DNA of 64,000 nucleotides from Cavenderia fasciculata (GCF_000203815.1 NW_004457637.1:62001-126000); one strand, 5' to 3'; counted from the first letter of the stretch, positions 49,875 through 63,654 are shown. A program made the numbers and translations. The notes: generated from the letters alone by a model not told the origin.

Positions 49875-51716
49875 TCATTTTGAATTTGATAAAAGAGCTG
49901 GTGGTGTTGATAATGATGATGTATTAATAGTTGTAGTAGTCGATGTAGTTGTTGTTGTTGTTGTAGTTGTAGTTGTGGTATTTAATGGAGTCATCGAGGT
50001 GGTGGTCGATATTGGTTGGGGTACAACTACTCGATCGAGATAGGACTTTGATTTCATGAATTCACCCAACGAATTTTCAATCATCATTTGTTCCAACTCC
50101 TCTTGAATATCGTTAAATAGAGTAGATGCACTTAAACTTGCGAATTTAATTTCGTCAATGTTGTCATCGATGACAACTATATCTTCTAGATTCTCTGAAC
50201 ATATACCGGCTGCTGTAATCGTCGTGGATGATGATCCTGCAGAGTTGCCGTTGAGACTAGTATAAGAGTCGAAAAAGGTAATACTACTACTTGATCGTTT
50301 GGCCAATGATCCTGCTCCACCTGATCCTGATCCACCACTAATACTACCAAGGTTTCCAATACTATTAGATTTCCCGTTGAATGATGAAGATAGTATATCG
50401 GATTTAGATGAAGTCAATGATGACTCTGTCAAAGCACTATATGATGATGATGATAAAGAGGATGAAGATGAAGATGAAATAATATTAAGGTGTTGGCAAT
50501 TACAAGTGGTATTGTTATTATTATGATTATTATTATTGGGTGAGTTGGGAGAGGTGTGGGGAGTAATTCCATTTGGACAACTTTGTGATGTAAATAAGAG
50601 ATTGTGAGTACTGTGATGTTGATTTTGGTGTGTTTGTATACTACTAGTATTAATGAATCCACTACTCTTTCTATTCATCTTTGGACTCATTACATTGTTA
50701 TTATTACTTTTTGGTGAAATGGTGTGACTTTGTTGTTGTTGTTGTGTGTTGTTTGAGTTTGAGTTTGGTTGTTGAGTTGTTGCAGCTGTTGAAGAAGCAG
50801 AACTACCCAACATACCAGCTGTGATGAGTGCATTGGCATTACCATTCTTGAGTGCTGGTAGTATCACTTCACTCCATATTTTCATCTTGGATGACTTTCT
50901 CTTTGGAAATGTGTCACCACCTTTAATCACATGATGGTTGGTAATATGACCACAACTAATATGGTGGTGGTGATGATGATGATGGTGACTATGATGACTA
51001 TTACCAATCAACAATCCTGTAGATGATGTATTTGGACTACTTGAACTTTCATTACTACTATTTCCACCACCATTATTATTATTATTATTATTCTTTTTAA
51101 TTAATTCATAAATAAAACTTGGCAAAACAAATGTATTTCTCAATTTCTCTTTTAATATTTCTTTTTGTCTACTATAAATATTAATTTCATACATGCTATT
51201 ATCTTTTATAAACTATGATAGGATAGGGAGGGATATTAATTAGTATAAATATACTCTAGATTTATAATTATAAATTGATATATACCTTTTTATAAATATC
51301 ATCAGCCAATTTATACATTTCTGAAGGTGTACCATTTCTAGCTTTATATCTTTCGATTGAATCCCAACATAATAGATTTTCAACACAAAATTGTAATCCT
51401 AGGAAATCATAAAATAATTGTCTAAAAATAATAATAAAGAAAGAAAATAACTACTATTAGTATTCTTTTGTGTTGGATTATTCAAATTGTCTATTTTTGT
51501 ATTAATTTTTTACCTAAGATAAGAATTTCTTAATATTTCAGATAATTGACCTTTTGAACTCTTTTGATTGAATACTGGTGAAAGGAGAATCAGATGGTTT
51601 CCATTGGGTGATTTCGATGATTTGGTTGGCGACGATAAAGTGGCTGATATAGAGGTCGGTGACTTTAATCCAATTAAATCATTTTTATTGGATGTAATTT
51701 GCATTGTAGTAATCAT
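49875..51716 (-). CDS. RGS-domain protein with a split domain
   Basis: Exons 51514-51716, 51286-51421 and 49875-51212 join in phase to 558 residues. The RGS box starts near residue 55: EILRNSYLRQLFYDFLGLQF, ENLLCWDSIERYK, MYKLADDIYKKFIKDNS and EINIYSRQKEILKEKL. The remaining helices, usually ~30 residues on, appear only near residue 465: ASTLFNDIQEELEQMMIENS followed by LGEFMKSKSYLDRV. Between them lie about 300 residues of Asn, Ser, His and Thr runs plus a short charged island (FPKRKSSKMKIWSEVILPAL). RGS domains speed GTP hydrolysis by G-alpha subunits at the plasma membrane. No other domain (DEP, kinase, membrane span) is seen. A Thr-rich tail ends the protein. Confidence 0.85.
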
Positions 51717-54700
51717 GGATTGATTTTTTGTTTGTTAAAAAATACAACAAACAATCTCTCTGTAATATAAAATAATCTATATTCTAGAATATAATAATGG
51801 AATATAATGGGGATGGGGATGGATTAAATAAATAATTTAAAATGAATTAAATCATAATATTTTTTTAAAATATGGAATGTGTTAGATAATTATCATCATC
51901 ATCATCATAAATGTATTTAAATAGTATTTCATCAAATGAGGAAGGAGGATGTTGATGAGGTTGATGAGGTTGATGAGTGATGATGATTAATTGGATAGAT
52001 AGATTATTAGATTGATAGATAGATAGATAGGTTGGTTGAAATCAATTAAATTTAAATTGGTCTATGTGTGTGTGAATAATAAATCAATCAATCAATAGAT
52101 AGGAAGGATGGATGGTTGTGGTAGGTAGGTTGGTTGGTTGGATAATCCAGTTTGTGTTGATTATTAAAAAAAAAAAACAATCTATCGATTTCCATATTTG
52201 TTGATCTTGGTATTACTGTTATTGTTATTGTTATTATTGTTGAGTTGAGAGTGACATATATATATATATTTGTATCTTTGAATTTACCTGTATAATAATA
52301 AATAATAATTATAATTATTCTTCTGACTTGGCTATTGAAATTGAAAATAATAAATATTTTTTGTCCTGTTTGATCAATCTCGATATCTGTCTGTCTGTCT
52401 ACTGTCTACTGCTGTCTCTCTCTCTCTCTTTGTCTCTATAAATCTAAATAATAAATAATAAACAATAATAATAACAGAGAGTTTAATAATTTAATTCAAT
52501 AATTTATGGATTTTGGATAATATTATTATTGAAAAGAGAGGGGGTGGATGGAAAAACTACAAGATGGAAATAAAATAATAATAATTTATCTATCTATTTC
52601 ATCATCAACCAAACAACAACAACAATAACAGTAACAACAATACAACAATATATATAAAATAAAATATTTTTTATGTTGTTGTTGATGAGGATGAGTGAGT
52701 GAGTGAGGAGTAGTAGCGAGATTGTAACTATTCTGGCTATTTATTATTTTGATTTATAATGTTTAAAATATTGTTGTTATTATTGTTATTATTGTTATTA
52801 TTACTTGTTTTAATAAAATGGTTCGTTGGAGTAGTAGTACAAACACAAAGCAAAGCAAGCAAGCAAAATATATAAATTATTCTACCCAAGGGTTCCAAAA
52901 AGACATTAAATTACGACTCTCTCCCTTTCTATCCCTCTAAGGTAGTAGTATGTTCTCTACCAACCAACCAACCAAAAAAAATCCAAACAACTCAGAGTGA
53001 GTGAGAGTGAGAGTAGGAAGGAATTGTTGATTACTACCTACACTGTAAATAATTAGGAGTGTGGTGGTATTGCCAATGTATACCAGCCTGTCTGTCTGAC
53101 ATCTTCCTTTACACACACACATACACATACACACACTGTTTATGATTTTCTCTGTTATTCATGAGCGTGTGAATGTGTTGATGGTTTGGAAAGATATGAT
53201 ATTAGATGGCGAGTGTAGGAAAAATGTTTGTGAAAACACACAACCAACCCCTAAATATTATATGTATAAATATAATATAATAAAATTATTATACAACACT
53301 GTGTTGTGTGTAGTAAGTAGTAGTAGTAGTGGTGGTAAATGATGTATGGGGATGGATGGGTAAACAGACAGCTAGGCATATACACCCAAACAAATCCCAA
53401 TGATTTAACACCATTTTCATCGTCTGTTGTTCCAAATCGAATCTAATGATGATGATGATTGATGATGTTGATGACGATGATGATGTATACTGTACAGTAC
53501 TAAAATTTTGAAGAAGAAGAAGAAGAAGATTTTGTTTGAACAGGTAAATCATGAGTGAGCTATTATATTATTCATTCTTTGATCAAGAATAAATTAGAGT
53601 TGAGTTGGTATAACCATCACCCCCCTCATCCCTTCCTCTCTTCACACCTTTATGTTAATCATTATAATATGTTTTTAAAAAGTCAGTGAGGAATGAATGA
53701 ATGATCTGGTGTTCAGATATAGATAGCATTTGTAGTACTAGTATATTTTAGTTGGATGTTGAGAATCTGATGGTTGGGATGGTGGGGTGGTTTTGTAGTT
53801 TAGTTGTTTAAAGGGGATGGATTGGATTTTAGCTTGAATTTTAAAATAATAATATTACTTTTTTGTTATTGGAACACACCCAACTGTAACAACAGATGAT
53901 CAAAACAGGATAAAGTATTTATATTTGAAGTAAAGAAGTAATAAGTAAAAAGAATGAATAAAATTTAAAGTAAAAAGTAATTCTTCTTTCAATATTGAAT
54001 ATTTCGTTGAATATATGAAGAGAATAATTGCTATTGTTGTTGTTGTAGTTGTAGTTATTATTATTATCTCTTGACTTGATAGATAAGATAGATATTGTAT
54101 AGTGTATTGAATGATGATGGATTGACTTTTTATGTTGGTGAAAGGGATGGATGGATGGATGGATGGAATAATCCCTCCACTCAAAACAGGTAATTACCTT
54201 TAAACATCCCCCATTAATTATCCGTACGTCTTTCGTGTGTTGCCAGAGTGTAAAATTAGCCATTCTACTTAAAATAGGTTCCCATGTTTTTAAAAAAGGG
54301 GGCGAAAGTTAAGGGGGTGGAAGGATATTTATAAAAACAATAAAGCGGAGGGAGTTCTTGTTGATTACTTGAAGTTCTTAAATTAATTGGTGTTATTAAT
54401 AATGCCGTCCCTGGCGTCTATGCATGTGTGTGTGTCGGATTAATCTATAAATAAATTGTCAAGTAAACAAATTAATTTCCCTCTGGTAGATTATCTATCA
54501 ATCTATCTATCTGTTGATTGTAGACAGATAGACACACAAGCGAGACAGAGATTGAGTACTGAGTACCAAGTACGTACTGATTTCAAAGTAATGAGTACTC
54601 AGTATTGAATGTGTTATGTGAAATGGTGAAAAAGTGTTGTTGTTGTTGTTGTTGTAAAACAATCTGGTAGGTTCTTTTTTGGTTAGGGTTTAAAAATTAC

Positions 54701-56440
54701 TGATTACTCTTGCCGACTGATAGATCAATGTCCATCTGTCCAATCAATGTACAACACCACAGATATCTACTGTTATTTTAAGTGTAGTTGACAAAAAGGA
54801 AAAAGGAAATAGAAAAAGGATTGGAAACGAACGAAATTGAATTTCCGGATTTTCCAGAGAGATTAGATAATGGGACGAACTGTTTAATTTAAAGGTTACC
54901 TTTTTATTTAGCAATATTTATATAAATATATTCTTGTTCTCTTTTTCTTTCTTCTCTTTTTTTTTTAGTGATTTCTGTACAATTTACAAATCTAAACTAC
55001 TATTATTTATTTAATATGAATGAAATTAAAGATTACAAAATACATCATATGTGTGAATGTTGATTTAAACCTTGTGACGTCCTCAACAGAATAACAAATA
55101 TAAATTATAAATTCTACATAAATGAATATTATTATTATTATTAAAGTTGGAAGCACAACTGTAGAGTTTGATTGATTTGGAAACCCCAATCAAAGATTGA
55201 AAATATCGGTACCCAGAGAGAACATCAGCATATTATAATAGGGAGGGGGTCACATATTGCAGTTGCCAACCTTTTTATTATTATTATTATTATTCATTCC
55301 TTCAAACAAACAATGAGAGCACAAGCTAGATCTGGATGATCATGGACAGAGAGATGAGATCACTATTGGTGTCAAAAGTTGGTTCTGTCCCTTATCGATT
55401 GATTGGTTTGATTGGATTGGATTTGATTGGATTAGACTATAAATACCATCTCTATCGCTTGATATCTTTATCACATCAACAAAAACAAGTTTTAAATTAT
55501 AATATTATATAAATTGTTTTTCATCATCTCCCATCCATGGACAACAAGAAAGAGTAGAGTGGTGGTAGTGATCGATGGATGGATGAGTGTGGTTAATGGA
55601 AATTGATGAATAAATGTGGTGAAAATGTACAAGAAAAAAGTGTACAATTGCCAGGCGAGTTGATGGGTTGGATTGACCACCACTATTCTATTCTTTCTTT
55701 TTCTTATACATACCATACATCATCGATCGGAACCGGAATGGTTCAAGTGAAGTGGGGTGTGATGATCATCATCATCATCATCTGCATCATCATGATGTGA
55801 ACTGAACAGATATTACTCTCTCTATCTCAATCTATTTCTAGATGTATGTGTGAGTCTGTCTATGCGAGTATAGACGAATTAAATTTAAATTTATTATTAA
55901 ATTAGATGATTAGAGAGAGAGAGGGTAGGTTGTTGAATGGCTATGATGGTTGAAATTCAATTCTCGATTAATATTGTAATGATGACGCATTCCCGTCATA
56001 GCTGATGGAAAAGAAATCTAGATTCATTTTTATATATGTCCTCCCCAAGAATCAAATGGATGGGATTTCCGTTCTTATCACCCCCCCACTCCAATCCTTT
56101 GCGAAGAATAAATATTTGATGTTGTCGCTCCAATCATTATCGTTGTTGAACTATTTTTAAATATGTTATAGAGGTGGATTTAAAAATGGATACGATTCTT
56201 CAAATTTTGGAGTAAAGCACCCACCACGGTCAAAAGTAATTAATTAATTAATTAATTAAATCCAGCTCATCCTTTCTTGATTTGTTCTATTCATTCGATT
56301 CCATCCAATTTCCCACGAATGAAGAGTGATTAAGAGTTGCGCAAGATTGTGCTACTACTACTACTAGGAAGAGGAATATGGTTTATTGGATGATTCTATT
56401 GTTTCTATTGTTCTATTATTATTATTATTATTATTATTAT
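51717..56440. other. 4.7 kb spacer with no supported gene
   Basis: AT-rich and microsatellite-rich (ATC repeats near 51893-51908, GATA/GATT near 52005-52030, CT tract near 52412-52430, GTA near 53316-53330, TGGA near 54146-54165). A 10-bp inverted repeat built on TACTGAGTAC lies around 54556-54600. A hexamer-like TAAT/ATTA palindromic run lies near 56237-56258. Antisense frames such as 53919-54263 are low complexity. The left part is presumably the long promoter of the RGS gene. Confidence 0.5.
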
Positions 56441-59187
56441 TCATGGGTTCTCTCTGTTGTTGAAATTCTCTATTAAATTTGTAAAGAGTGAAGATGAGGC
56501 ATTGCCATTACTAATAATCTTGGTAGTGATAATCAAGAAATCTCTTTTCATTTTATGTCCCAAGAATCGAATAGCTGATATTTCCGTTCTTGTCACTCCT
56601 CCAATAAAATATATTATCGTTTTTGGTGTTGTCGTTGTTGTTGTTGTTGTACTATTTGTATTTATCTGTTGTTGAGGCAGCGATGGAGAAGGATATGACT
56701 CTTCAAATGTTGGACCACCAGGTAACGCTTTCAAGATTGATTCTATTCCTTTCCATCCATCCAATTTCCTAGAGAATGCGTGTTGTATGAGACGACAGGA
56801 TAATGGTGCATATCCACTATGAACAAATCCGATATCTTTTGGTTCCAATTCATCTATATCTTCTTTTACCAATTCCAACTCTTCATTTATCCAATTAAAT
56901 ATTGTTGATGATTGATTATTATTACCATTATCAGTAGACGACATTGGACTACTATCCATACTACTACTACTACTAGTAGTCGCTTCTTTTAACAATCCAA
57001 CCTTTTCCAAATTATTTAGTGTAATGAGATGTTCACAACCGTATATTTGAACAATACGCATTTTTAATCTATTATACAATCTCGTATTGATACTTCCTTT
57101 AACCAAACTATACAATGACATTAATTTCAATACTCTCCATAACAACTCCTTTCTCATAATACATTCTTCAATATATTCTTCAACTAGATGAATATCTTGA
57201 TTATGTAATAATCCTAAAATAAATAAAATAATAATATTAAATATTAAATATTATATATTTCATATATATTTATGTATGGTATGTTGTTGTATACGTACTT
57301 TGTTCATTTACTAAAATATTAGAGAAATATTTATCAGATGTAATCGTTTGAATTTGAATAGAGAGTGCGATATGAATAGAGAGTGAGTTTTCCTCGAGTC
57401 GCTGTGCATTTACTTTACGAATGATATTTTTAATGGTTGTTAAACTTTCTGAACCATCCAACGTTGATTGAGGATCATCTAAATTCTTTGTAATCATATT
57501 TAAAATACCATTCATACCAACCAACGATGAAAAGTTTCTATCTCTTAATTGACTGTATATCTTATCACCAGAATGTAATGGATATGATACTTTTTGCTGT
57601 CCTGGTTTTTTAACAACTTGTTGTTGTTGTTTTTTGGATGTATTTTCCAATACATGTTCATCTAATTGTACAATATCTTTAAATCAACGTACAAATATTA
57701 GTATAAATAAAATAATCTTTAAATAATGTTGTATATTTATATTTAATATTTAATATTTAATTTAACATACTATTATTAATTGAAAAGAAGTCATCTATTA
57801 AACCTTCAAATGTTAATGGTGTACAAAGTGGTGTAATTAAATCGACTTGTCTATCAATAAGCATTAAAGTATCAATCTCTTTTGAAACTGTAGTTAAGTG
57901 TTGATTTGATCTTAATAATGAATCAAAAACTAATTTAGAGTAATGTCCTTTTCCTTTGATATGAGGGATTCTACCACCACCACCACCATAGAGTAATTGT
58001 AATTTTTGAATTGATTTGGTTATAATTGAAAGTTGAGATTTATCATGGTCTAGGTACAAGTCTGAATATAGTGTTGGTAGTTCAAGTGATAATAGGTCAT
58101 TATCAAGTACCACTAAATCCAATGGATACTCTAGTGATGTAATAGTACACCCCAAGTGTTCTTCCAACAATCGTTCACATTTTAAATTAATTCTAGGTAT
58201 ATAGATGATTGTATATTCCTTTTTTAATCCATCCAATCGGTGTTGGTTCACATGGCCAATAACTATATTTATATTTTCAAAGGTTGGTCTTAATAAATAA
58301 ACTATCGATTGACAATCAGTATCCAATCTACCATTATTTAATTTATATATTTTATCTGCTCCATTTGTCTAAATAATATTATAAACCAAATCAATAAATA
58401 TTAATAATCATCTTTCAATATTCAATCCAAACGAACTTGTATTACAAACCTTTAAAAATACTACATCGGTAATTAGATTCAATAGTGAAGTAGTCTTGGC
58501 ATCGATGATTAATGCAAAGGGTGATGGTTTGACAAGTGACAATACATCACCTAGACCCTTTCTATTTGATTCTCTTAATCTCTCTAATGGTTCATTATTT
58601 GTCAAGTTTGGTAATTGTGTTAGTTGTTGTTGCTGTTGTTGTTGTGGTATTGTTACATTATTTTGATTATTATTATTGTTATTAATATTGATATCTTTGT
58701 TATTATTATTATTATTTAATTTCTTAAACATAAATGATAAATTATTTGATGATTTGTTGGGAGATTCTGAAGAAGGTGTTGTATCTTTATCTTTATCCTT
58801 GTTTAGATGTTGTTTAAAGAATGATGCTGGTAGTGACTTTCTTTTTTCATTGTTTGACATTGTGGTGGTGGTGGTGGAGTTGTTAGTGATGTAGTTATCA
58901 TCATCGCCACGGGGAATAGGACGATTAAAGTGTTTGGGAGGACTACCACCTCCAACAATAACAAGTGATTGTCTAGTTCGATGTATTGGATTGATACTGT
59001 TGTGACTAATAGTATTGTACTTATTATTACCGTTATTACTGTTATTATGATTCTTGATCTTTGTGATCATTGATGATGTGTAACCACCAACACCACCATC
59101 TTCTTGGTCAGCTGATGATGGCTCTTCCATCATCATCACGATCCTCTTTTTATTATAACCCCAACAACCAACAAACCAAACTCCCAA
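56441..59187 (-). CDS. vps33: Vps33-type Sec1/Munc18 protein (HOPS/CORVET subunit)
   Basis: Five or so exons (first ~58453-59187, last 56441-57214). The SM fold starts at SLVKPSPFALIIDAKTTSLL and continues IVYLLRPTFENINIVIGHVN, YTIIYIPRINLKCERLLEEH, then RIPHIKGKGHYSKLVFD, LMLIDRQVDLITPLCTPLTF and EGLIDDFF. The C-terminal half has YGCEHLITLNNLEKVGLLKE, HSGYAPLSCRLIQHAF, ALPGGPTFEE and IIYFIGGVTRTEISAIRFLG, all Vps33 wording. Vps33 binds SNAREs on endosomes and vacuoles as part of HOPS/CORVET. Wording is nearer Vps33A than Vps33B, but I hold this loosely. An extra ~190 residues of Asn/Ser/Gln-rich sequence precede the fold. The start is uncertain: MGVWF at 59187 or the MMM cluster at 59136. 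Confidence 0.88.
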
Positions 59188-59502
59188 TTAACAGGGATGG
59201 GATAGTCTGATAGTTATAACTTATACAACCTCTTCTATATTCTATTTGTAGTTGTATATGTATGGTTATAGATATATATATATATCGTATACTACCTACT
59301 ACTACATTTAATGGAGTGTGTTGATCACAACCACTCATCGGTCGATCGAGAATATTATGTGGTTGTGGTTGTGGTTAGCTAGATACACAATGAATGATCC
59401 AAATCTTTGAAAGAAAAAGACCAAGATCACGATCATGTTTAGATATTTTTTAACTTTTGTACTTTGATCATCGAATATTAGTTTTGATGTGTATGTATTT
59501 AT
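59188..59502. other. VPS33 upstream flank
   Basis: 315 bases of AT-rich promoter DNA with a TA run at about 59271-59286 and a TGGTTG repeat near 59361-59374. It ends where the foldback element starts. No gene is seen. Confidence 0.45.
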
Positions 59503-60576
59503 ATTTCTTTTAAATTAGATTGGGGGGTGTTTGACAGAGTACAAGAAAAGAAAGGACTCCCTCTTTTTCTGCATAACTCTACACAAACGGGTTTAAATTG
59601 ATTTTCACAAAGCGAGAATTAATTTGGGGTTGTAAAGGAGAATGGCTGATTCGAAGTAAGAGAATGTTTATGCGTTCATTACGAACGATTGCAACTTCTC
59701 TTGAAGAGTATTTTAAAGATAACTAATTTTTTCAGGGTTCTCACAAACATCTGTTGTAGGCTGAATATTTGTTGCTCAATTTATGGTATCTTCACTTGAC
59801 ATAAAAATACCTAGGTCGTCACCAAGATATTTTCTTTTTTACCAACTCCATTTTCTCGTTGTCAACGAAACATATCAAAGATCGGGTTGGAAATATTTCT
59901 TGCTTGGATCAACCAACCACACCCACTAGTATTTAAGCCTATATCATAATTATGGACAAGGTTAGGTGTCCTACTATCACTTTGATACTTTAAAAATCAT
60001 TTGATCCAGAATTTAAAAGACATTTGTCCAACAATCAAGACAGATAACCAGCTACCTAACTGTGTTGACCTATACACCACACAAATTCTCGTTGATTTGT
60101 TTAATTTATCATTGACAAGGTATATATACACAAATTACTTCATGATGATATTGTACTCATAAATCCACAAGTTCCAAAAATGGTGTCTTGGTTTTTTTCA
60201 GTTTTTCTATTGTCCATTCATAAATCTTCAACAGAGGTGGTATTCATTATGATCATGTGGGTGACTGAAGCACTCACTCACCATCATGTGGAGGTACCAT
60301 AAATTGAGTAACAAATATTCAGCCTACAACCAATGTTTGTGGGAACCCTGAAAAAATTAGTTATCTTTAAAATACTCTTCAAGAGAAGTTGCAATCGTTC
60401 GTAATGAACGCATAAACATTCTCTTACTTCGAATAAAACATCATTACAAACCAAACTAAATTACTTCTGCCGGAATCAATTTAATTTAAACCCGTTTGTT
60501 CAGAGTTATGCGAAAAAGAGGGATCCCTTTCTTTTCATCCTCTGTCAAACACCCCCCAAACTAATTTAAAAGAAAT
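59503..60576. mobile_element. Foldback (long-TIR) non-coding DNA element
   Basis: Arms of about 290 bases (59503-59795 and 60285-60576) are inverted copies. Both begin ATTTCTTTTAAATTAG and continue TTGGGGGGTGTTTGACAGAG. Further inside they share cgaagtaagagaatgtttat, attttttcagggttc and taggctgaatatttgtt. Much of the arm is identical, but a segment near 59596-59655 has diverged, so the copy is not recent. The ~490-base interior has no open frame of note. This is the structure of a MITE or foldback DNA transposon moved by a transposase encoded elsewhere. A target-site duplication is not obvious. It lies between VPS33 and ATG101, outside their exons. Confidence 0.9.
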
Positions 60577-60785
60577 AAACTAAACTAAACATATTCATTT
60601 CAATTATTGAATTATAATTGACTCCTTGAAAAATCATATCAGCTGTGTCATTTTCAAAAATACAAATAAATTAATTACAAGTAGAAAGTAATAAGTTATC
60701 ATCAAGATAGATATATATATAGAATAGAATAGAATAGAATAGACATAGATAGATATAAGAAGATTCTTTAAAAAGATCGTGGTGA

Positions 60786-61511
60786 ATGAATGCTCAACAA
60801 TATATATTAAAAGAAATTGTAAGAATAGAGAAAAGAAGAAGAAGAGGAAGAAAGATATATATTCTATTCAATAACTAACTATATAGTTATATATATATTT
60901 ATGTTTATTTATGTTTATATATTTATATTTAGCATTTACAATATTCACAATTAAAAGAAGTAGCACAATGTTTAATGCATAGTATATTGTATCAGAGATG
61001 TTTGGGATATATTAAACCTAAAGATGTGACGTTGGATTGTACAGAGTTTTCATTTGTTCGTATAGACGATGCACCTACTTTGAAACACGTTGAAGACAAG
61101 TCTGAAGAATTGCTGTCATCGATCATCAAGAGAAAGGCAAAGTCTGCTCAAATGTCGATATCATTCTTTGAGAAACGACAAAAGACAACATTCTTTTCGA
61201 GCAATGAAAATGTGTGTTGGGAGCAATGGATCATATCATTTCAATTGGTACCTTCGATGGATACTAATGTTCTATTGGAACAACTCACAGAAACACATTT
61301 AAAAATCATTTCAATAGTCAATCAAGACCGATCCTATATCCCACCGATTTCATCAACTGTCAACCCATTCCCATACTCTATTTCTATAGCTGGAGGTAAT
61401 GATGGTACAGGTGGTGGTGGTGTTGGAGCAGGTGGTGGTACAGGTGGTGGAGGTGTTGTAGATATGGTTTGGAATACTTTATTTAAACCTCCACCTTTAA
61501 TTGGAAAATAA
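60786..61511 (+). CDS. atg101: Autophagy protein ATG101
   Basis: Exons 60786-60818 and 60933-61511 join in phase to 203 residues, beginning MNAQQYILKEIHLQYSQLKE. The HORMA-fold pattern of ATG101 is clear: VAQCLMHSILYQRCLGYIKP, CTEFSFVRIDDAPT, SAQMSISFFEKRQK, CWEQWIISFQLVPS, LTETHLKIISIVNQDRSYIP and PFPYSISI. ATG101 is a subunit of the ATG1/ULK1-ATG13 complex and stabilises ATG13 at sites of autophagosome formation. Human ATG101 has 218 residues, so length agrees. In the loop before CWEQW the human WPF (the WF finger that recruits downstream factors) corresponds to TFF here, a possible Trp loss. A Gly-rich tail follows, ending WNTLFKPPPLIGK. Its promoter lies just beyond the foldback element. 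Confidence 0.92.
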
Positions 61512-63654
61512 CAAAACATATATGTAATATAAATAGAAATAGAAATAGAAATAGAAATAGAAATAGAAATATAATAACACATTAGTGACACAATGACAAT
61601 AACAAGATATCTTGATTTGTAAATAATAATAATAATAATAATAATATAATCATTATCATAAATTTTAACCAACCAAACTAAACCAACTAAACCAACTCAA
61701 CACACACCAACAAAAATAAACAAATCCAAATCTGTATATAATATACCTATAAATAATCATATTTGTAAATAATAATAATAACAGTAATAATAATTTGGTT
61801 TTGATCAAAAAGATTCAAAATATTGTCAATAATGCCAGTTTGGAATGTCAATGTTGTGTGTGTTGGCATGACATCATGTTGATACCATACAATCTCTCTA
61901 AAATATACTTAAGTAATTGAATCTCAAACCTTGACGAATATAGTATAAACAATTCGAGATTGTTACTACTTTAAACGGGGAGACCGAGACAGAGAAGCGA
62001 CGTATATTAATTAATTAATTGAAAAAGTGGAAATGGAATCAAAAAAGATAGTCCTTTGTCTCACCTTATTTAATTGACGAGTCATTTATGGTGGTGTGGG
62101 GTGATATATTATACAATATTAATAATACCGACACACACACACACTGGCAGACGAAATAGGATCTATAAAATAGGAAAGAGATATCTCAATTGAATTTAAA
62201 AATAACTTTTTACTCTTTTTCCCCATCCACCCCGCAACAACCAACCCAATGCCTGTCTACTCTATTGATTGAAGAGAAAAAGTATACTCTTAAGAGTACC
62301 CCAATACTTTGGTCAGTCGGTCGGTGGGTTGTGGCCACTAATTCGTGTGGATGAAGAGTAGAACAATACATGACACACGGGCACTCTTTCTCGTGCGTAC
62401 GTAGGAATTAAACAGGTCTATTATAGTCTAGTCTAGTCAAGTCTAGTCAAGTCTCGAGATACAAGATGATGTACCAATTCATACCCACCACCACTACTAC
62501 TCATTCTATTCGCTTCACCTCCCTTTGAGCTCGACTTGGACTATACCGTCGTACATTCCAATAATATTAATAATAATATTATTATTAACTAGCATGGAGA
62601 GCTAACCACCGAGTTTAAAAATAAGTGTGTGTATGTGTGGGGTGGTGTTTGTGCCGATGACACAATTGAAACAGTGGGTGTCTGTGTGTGTGTGTGTAGT
62701 TGGTTTGGTTTGGTTTGGTTTGGTGGTGGGGTGGTTCCATGAAGATATTGTAATTTTAGACACCAAAGTCGTTGATAATAACAACAACGACGAGGAGGAG
62801 TGAGTGAGTGAGGGTGTTGACATGATACCCTTGCTAACCATAAATGGGAGAGGCATACAAAATTCTATATAAAAAAAGACAGCAACCAGTAGGTCATCAT
62901 CACTAACTCTATTGATACACATACTCTTATCTACAAATATTTTAAATTTTTATAAATATTTCAACACAATATATCCTCCTATCCTCGAGCTGCTAACAAC
63001 ACATAAAATTAAATAACATCAACAACAATAACAATAGTTGTTTAACTTTTTGTTTTTAAATTTCAACTTTCAAACTCTAAACACCAGCCAGCCATTCATT
63101 CCGCTCATTCATTTGTGTGATCCCTACCAGCCGACCGACAGACTGTCCAATCCCAACCAATCCTCCCATCACACAAATTATATTTTAAAATTCTCCCTCC
63201 ATCATCACACAATTAAATTAAATATATATTAGCACAGACACCCGTCTTTTTTGTTTTTAAATTAACGTCCTTGTCCTTTGCTTTGCTACACACTCTTTTA
63301 AACTTATATTATATATTTAACTTCACCGTCCAACCAATAAATTGATAATTAAACAACCTGTGAACATTAATCACCAATCTTCACCCACCTCCTCTACCAC
63401 CAACAACCAAGACGTTTTAATCCTATCACACCCCAACAAGATCACTTTTTTTATTCTACCTACCTACCTACTATAAAAAGAAACAATTACAAAGATTCAT
63501 TCACAATCATTCAAAAATATTTTATAATAATCTTAATATTAATAATATTACTCCGCTCCACCTTTTAAACAACTATTTCCATAAATACCAAATCCAAATC
63601 AAAATCCATATCCAAATCAAATTTAAACCTTTTCAAAAAAAAAAAAAAGAAAGA
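61512..63654. other. 2.1 kb spacer
   Basis: AT-rich, with a TAGAAA hexamer array (about 61529-61572), an AAT array (61624-61645), GT/GTGTGT tracts near 62660-62697, a TTTGG repeat (62700-62724) and repeated TCTAGTC/TCAAG units at 62423-62456. No open frame shows domain features. The right end is a C/A-rich promoter for the next gene. Confidence 0.5.

Noticed and set aside
53919-54263. 114-codon minus-strand frame in the long spacer
   Set aside because: Low complexity with no domain, splice structure or promoter context.
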